Origin: Chloroflexota bacterium
GTDB lineage: Bacteria > Chloroflexota > Dormibacteria > CF-121
Direction: 5' to 3'
DNA: 7,805 nt
Assembly (NCBI GenBank): GCA_005882525.1
Contig: VBGO01000019.1
Coordinates: 1 to 7,805 of the forward strand
Positions 5,550 to 7,805 of this stretch are shown here, one piece after another (the stretch's first letter is position 1; the number at the start of each line of letters is the position of its first letter). Both the position numbers and the translations under genes were made by a program. The notes under the pieces are model-generated. The model did no database searches. It was not told the DNA's origin and saw only the letters and a list, made by a program, of their open reading frames with translations.

Positions 5550-6188
5550 GTGATTTTTCGGGACCGGCTCGATGCCGGGGAGCGTCTGGCGGCGGCGCTG
5601 CAGTCGTATCGTGACCAGCCAAGCACCGTCGTTCTTGGGATCCCACGCGGCGGCGTCGTCGTGGCGAAGGCGATCGCCACCGACCTGCACCTGCCACTCG
5701 GGATCTGCCCGGTGCGCAAGTTGGGTGCGCCCGGCAATCCCGAGCTCGCGGTGGGCGCCGTCGATGACGATGCCGGGCTGGTCTCCGACCCCAAACTGAG
5801 CCGGCACCTGGGGTTGGCGGAAGCCGAGCTGGCCGAGGCGGCTGCCCGCCAGCGCGAGGAGCTCCGCGCCTGGCTGGCGAGCCTGGGGGCGGGACCGGTG
5901 CCGCCGCTTACCGGGCGGACCGTGATCCTGACCGACGACGGGGTCGCCACCGGCTACACCGCCCAGGCGGGCATCGAAACCGTGCGCCGGCGGGGAGCCC
6001 GGCAGGTCGTGCTGGCCGTCCCGGTGGCGCCGCCGGATACGGCCGCCTGGCTGAAGCCGCAGGTGGATGCGTTCATCTGTTTGGCCACCCCGGAGCCGTT
6101 CTACGCCGTTGGCAACTTCTTCGAGGAATGGCCACAGGTCACCGACGACGAGGTTAGAGCGTTGCTGCTGGCCGGTAACACGTTGTAG
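5550..6188 (+). CDS. Predicted phosphoribosyltransferase (COG1926-like PRTase)
   Basis: Type I phosphoribosyltransferase-fold protein. The PRPP-binding loop is VILTDDGVATG (125-135). IPRGGV (31-36) and RKLGAPGNPELAVGAV (56-71) are typical of the orphan COG1926 group, whose substrate is unknown. In other bacteria such proteins often accompany dienelactone-hydrolase-like or stress genes. The N-terminus (FRDRLDAGERLAAAL) is the usual one for the group, supporting GTG 5550 although no ribosome binding site precedes it. A helical insert at ~85-112 carries many Ala/Glu/Arg residues. The 212-residue length is normal. It is divergent from the selenoprotein gene and 50 bases upstream of the DUF4388 gene, with which it is probably co-transcribed. 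Which nucleobase or other acceptor it uses cannot be told from sequence. Confidence 0.85.
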   Translation: MIFRDRLDAGERLAAALQSYRDQPSTVVLGIPRGGVVVAKAIATDLHLPLGICPVRKLGAPGNPELAVGAVDDDAGLVSDPKLSRHLGLAEAELAEAAARQREELRAWLASLGAGPVPPLTGRTVILTDDGVATGYTAQAGIETVRRRGARQVVLAVPVAPPDTAAWLKPQVDAFICLATPEPFYAVGNFFEEWPQVTDDEVRALLLAGNTL

Positions 6189-6203
6189 CGAGGGTTTTAC
6201 ACG

Positions 6204-6226
6204 GGCAAGGACGGCCTCCCCTTGCC
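6204..6226 (+). other. Perfect 7-bp inverted repeat in the leader of the DUF4388 gene
   Basis: GGCAAGG (6204-6210) and CCTTGCC (6220-6226) pair fully around a nine-base loop, 12 bases before the GTG start at 6239. No T-run follows, so it is not a standard terminator. It could be an operator or an mRNA hairpin affecting translation, or chance. Confidence 0.35.
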
Positions 6227-6238
6227 GGTTACAGCGGT

Positions 6239-7648
6239 GTGAAGCTCTTCGCCAAGGGCAAGGGGCAGGCCGCCGCCCAGCCCCAGGCTTCGGCGTTCAG
6301 CCCCATCGATCGAATCGGGTTACTCGGACTCCTGGACCAGGTGGTCAACGGTGGCCAATCGGGCGTCCTGGAGCTCCGGGAGCCTCGCGGCACCTGGGTC
6401 TACGCCTTTCAGGCCGGTGCCCTGACGCATGCCAGCGGGGGCCGCGTTCGGGGTGCCCGGCACGCCTTTGATCTCCTGTGGGAGTTCCAGAGTGGCGAAT
6501 TCATGTTCACCCCGGGCGTGAACCCCAGCCTGGCGGGCAACCTGTATATCGATAAAGGGCGCTTGACGGACTTGCTCCGACGCAGTCAGGCGGCGCTCCA
6601 GGGTCCCTCGGCGCCGTACATCCCGCCGGATCAGCAGCGGCCGATCGCGCCCGCGAACCGGCCTTACACACCAGCCTGGCAGCCCGGAGCGGCCCCCGGT
6701 CAATTCGCGCCCCAGCCTCCCCCCGGCGCTCCGCAGTGGCCGCCCGCCGGTCAGCCGGTCGGGCCGCCAGCCCCAGCATGGGGCGCGGGTGGCTACCCGC
6801 AACAGCCCGGCTACCCGGCCGCCCCCTACCCCGGGGCGCCATACCAGGGTCCGCCGCCCCAGGGCCAGCCCTACCCGCCGCAGGCCTACCCACAGCCGCC
6901 CGGGCCCATGCGGCCTCCCGCTGGCGCGCCGCAGCCTGCGTATCCGAACTACCCGCAACCGCCGATGGCCCCGCCTGGCACGCCGCCACAGATGCTGCCA
7001 CCCCAGGGCATGCCGCCCCAGATGATGCCGCCCCAGCAGGCTGCGCCTGCCCCGGCTCGTCCGATCACGCCGCCGAGCTTTTCCGTGCCACCGATGCCGA
7101 TCCCAAGGAAACGCGAGGCCGCGCCGACCTATCGGCCACCGGTCCCTGCTCCCGCACCGGCGGCCCCATCGGCCCCCGGGCCCGCCAAACCGGTGGCCCC
7201 AAAGGACGACCTGGCCGCACTGCGCGCCAGCCTCGTCGCGCAGGCACCGCCCGTGCGGCCGGTCTCGGGCGCGCCAGGCTGGGGCGTGCGCACGGTCGAC
7301 GGCGCGGTTGCCGCACCGCCACCCGCCGCCGGTCTGAAAAGCAAGGGCAAAGGCAAGGACAAGGACAAGGACCGGGGCGCTCGGACGAAGAAGGATTCCC
7401 GCCTCATGGCCAGCATCAAGGTGCAGCTGATCAAGTTCCTGCTCTGGGCCTGTGAGCGCAAGTACTCACCGGATGACCACTGGACGCTGAAGGACGCCTT
7501 CGAGGTCTCGACCATGGAGCTGCGCGATCAGTTCATCGGCGCCTTCTCGGAGTCGCTCAAGGCGTCGAAGAAACGCCAGACCGACGACGACGATGACATG
7601 GATAACATGGCCGCCGGTCGGATGCGCGGCCGCGGCCGCCGCCACTAG
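6239..7648 (+). CDS. DUF4388-domain protein with long Pro-rich linker and unrecognised C-terminal domain
   Basis: Residues ~20-118 (FSPIDRIGLLGLLDQVVNGGQSG, then LELREPRGTWVYAFQAGALTHA, FDLLWEFQSGEFMFTPG and LYIDKGRLTDLLRRS) match the DUF4388 pattern, a small domain seen in bacterial two-component and gliding/surface-signalling proteins. Its biochemical role is unclear. Residues ~120-322 are very rich in Pro, Gln, Ala, Gly and Tyr (PYPGAPYQGPPPQGQPYPP), surely disordered. A Lys/Asp/Gly-rich stretch (KSKGKGKDKDKDRG, 367-380) precedes a predicted helical domain at ~388-446 (IKVQLIKFLLWACERKYSP and following) that I do not recognise. The tail combines an Asp run (449-453) with RMRGRGRRH. There is no signal peptide or clear membrane helix, so it is probably cytoplasmic. 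GTG 6239 is the start with no visible ribosome binding site. Codon use in the linker follows the local high GC. Confidence 0.8.
   Translation: MKLFAKGKGQAAAQPQASAFSPIDRIGLLGLLDQVVNGGQSGVLELREPRGTWVYAFQAGALTHASGGRVRGARHAFDLLWEFQSGEFMFTPGVNPSLAGNLYIDKGRLTDLLRRSQAALQGPSAPYIPPDQQRPIAPANRPYTPAWQPGAAPGQFAPQPPPGAPQWPPAGQPVGPPAPAWGAGGYPQQPGYPAAPYPGAPYQGPPPQGQPYPPQAYPQPPGPMRPPAGAPQPAYPNYPQPPMAPPGTPPQMLPPQGMPPQMMPPQQAAPAPARPITPPSFSVPPMPIPRKREAAPTYRPPVPAPAPAAPSAPGPAKPVAPKDDLAALRASLVAQAPPVRPVSGAPGWGVRTVDGAVAAPPPAAGLKSKGKGKDKDKDRGARTKKDSRLMASIKVQLIKFLLWACERKYSPDDHWTLKDAFEVSTMELRDQFIGAFSESLKASKKRQTDDDDDMDNMAAGRMRGRGRRH
6983..7036 (+). repeat. 15-base repeats encoding PPQ-x-x units
   Basis: Within the Pro-rich linker (residues 249-266) the units PPQML, PPQGM, PPQMM and PPQ follow one another with a 15-base period (cores such as CCGCCCCAGATG). 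This is an imperfect in-frame tandem repeat that could vary in copy number between strains. Confidence 0.7.
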
Positions 7649-7719
7649 TCCCACGGAGTACGACGCACTCGCCCGGTTAGGTTTCCGAACGAACTATCCT
7701 CGGTAGACTTGCCCTTGCA

Positions 7720-7805
7720 TTGAGCATCTCTTCGGCCGCGGAGCGGGCGATTGATCTCCTGGCAGGACTGAACCCCCCGCAGCGGGCGGCGGTGACTGCC
7801 GATGA
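7720..7805 (+). CDS. UvrD/PcrA-type DNA helicase, N-terminus only (3' end outside window)
   Basis: The visible residues are MSISSAAERAIDLLAGLNPPQRAAVTAD. LLxGLNPPQRxAVT is the Q-motif region that opens superfamily 1A helicases (UvrD, PcrA, Rep), just before the Walker A motif that would lie beyond the window. TTG 7720 is the only start available, since an in-frame TAG is at 7678-7680. These helicases unwind DNA 3'-5' in repair and in clearing protein from DNA. It lies 71 bases after the DUF4388 gene. Only about 28 codons are visible, so UvrD, PcrA or a related SF1 helicase cannot be separated. Confidence 0.75.
   Translation, partial: MSISSAAERAIDLLAGLNPPQRAAVTAD

Noticed and set aside
5374..5697. 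Peroxiredoxin fragment of 107 residues starting upstream at 5697 on the minus strand
   Set aside because: The first 55 codons are antisense to the phosphoribosyltransferase and show no redoxin similarity. The real start is ATG 5532, and the stop at 5374 is the Sec codon.
7650..7719. Promoter (TAGACT at 7704-7709) and imperfect hairpin (7675-7699) before the helicase gene
   Set aside because: The -35 match is poor, the hairpin has a mismatch and a bulge and no T-run, so I cannot support either as a real element.
1..7805. CRISPR array, tRNA/rRNA gene, insertion sequence, prophage or defence genes
   Set aside because: No direct-repeat array, cloverleaf sequence, transposase or phage motif was seen. 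Nearly all the DNA is accounted for by chromosomal genes.

Overview
The window is a 7.8 kb stretch of GC-rich bacterial chromosome. Genes are tightly packed, with several GTG/TTG starts and short overlaps. The gene content (thiazole synthase, t6A synthesis, GroES under a CIRCE operator, a DUF4388 protein, UvrD/PcrA) is chromosomal, with no phage, plasmid or insertion-sequence signature. The style fits a GC-rich Chloroflexota-like or related soil/thermophile lineage, but that placement is an impression, not a proof.

Layout. Positions 2-4541 (+ strand) look like one operon: a 5'-truncated ThiS-ThiG fusion (thiazole synthesis), thiL (thiamine monophosphate kinase), then tsaE, tsaB, rimI and tsaD. 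The last four are three subunits of the tRNA N6-threonylcarbamoyladenosine (t6A) machinery plus the ribosomal-protein/GNAT acetyltransferase that often sits among them. Genes overlap or are separated by a few bases. Next comes a stand-alone groES (4625-4927) with a textbook sigma-A-type promoter, a perfect 9-9-9 CIRCE operator, a strong ribosome binding site and an intrinsic terminator. No groEL follows it.

On the minus strand, 4984-5532 encodes a peroxiredoxin whose reading frame is broken once, by a TGA exactly where the peroxidatic cysteine belongs. The protein has no cysteine anywhere else. I read it as a selenocysteine-containing one-Cys-type peroxiredoxin (U53) that automatic gene calling would split or discard. 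This is the main discovery in the window. A candidate SECIS hairpin follows the TGA, and the extreme C-terminus is encoded by a G/C-run palindromic repeat.

Divergent from it (only 17 bases between start codons, sharing overlapping -10-like hexamers) is a COG1926-type phosphoribosyltransferase (5550-6188). A DUF4388 protein follows, with a long Pro/Gln/Tyr-rich linker and an unrecognised C-terminal domain (6239-7648). The window ends in the first codons of a UvrD/PcrA-type helicase with a TTG start (7720-).
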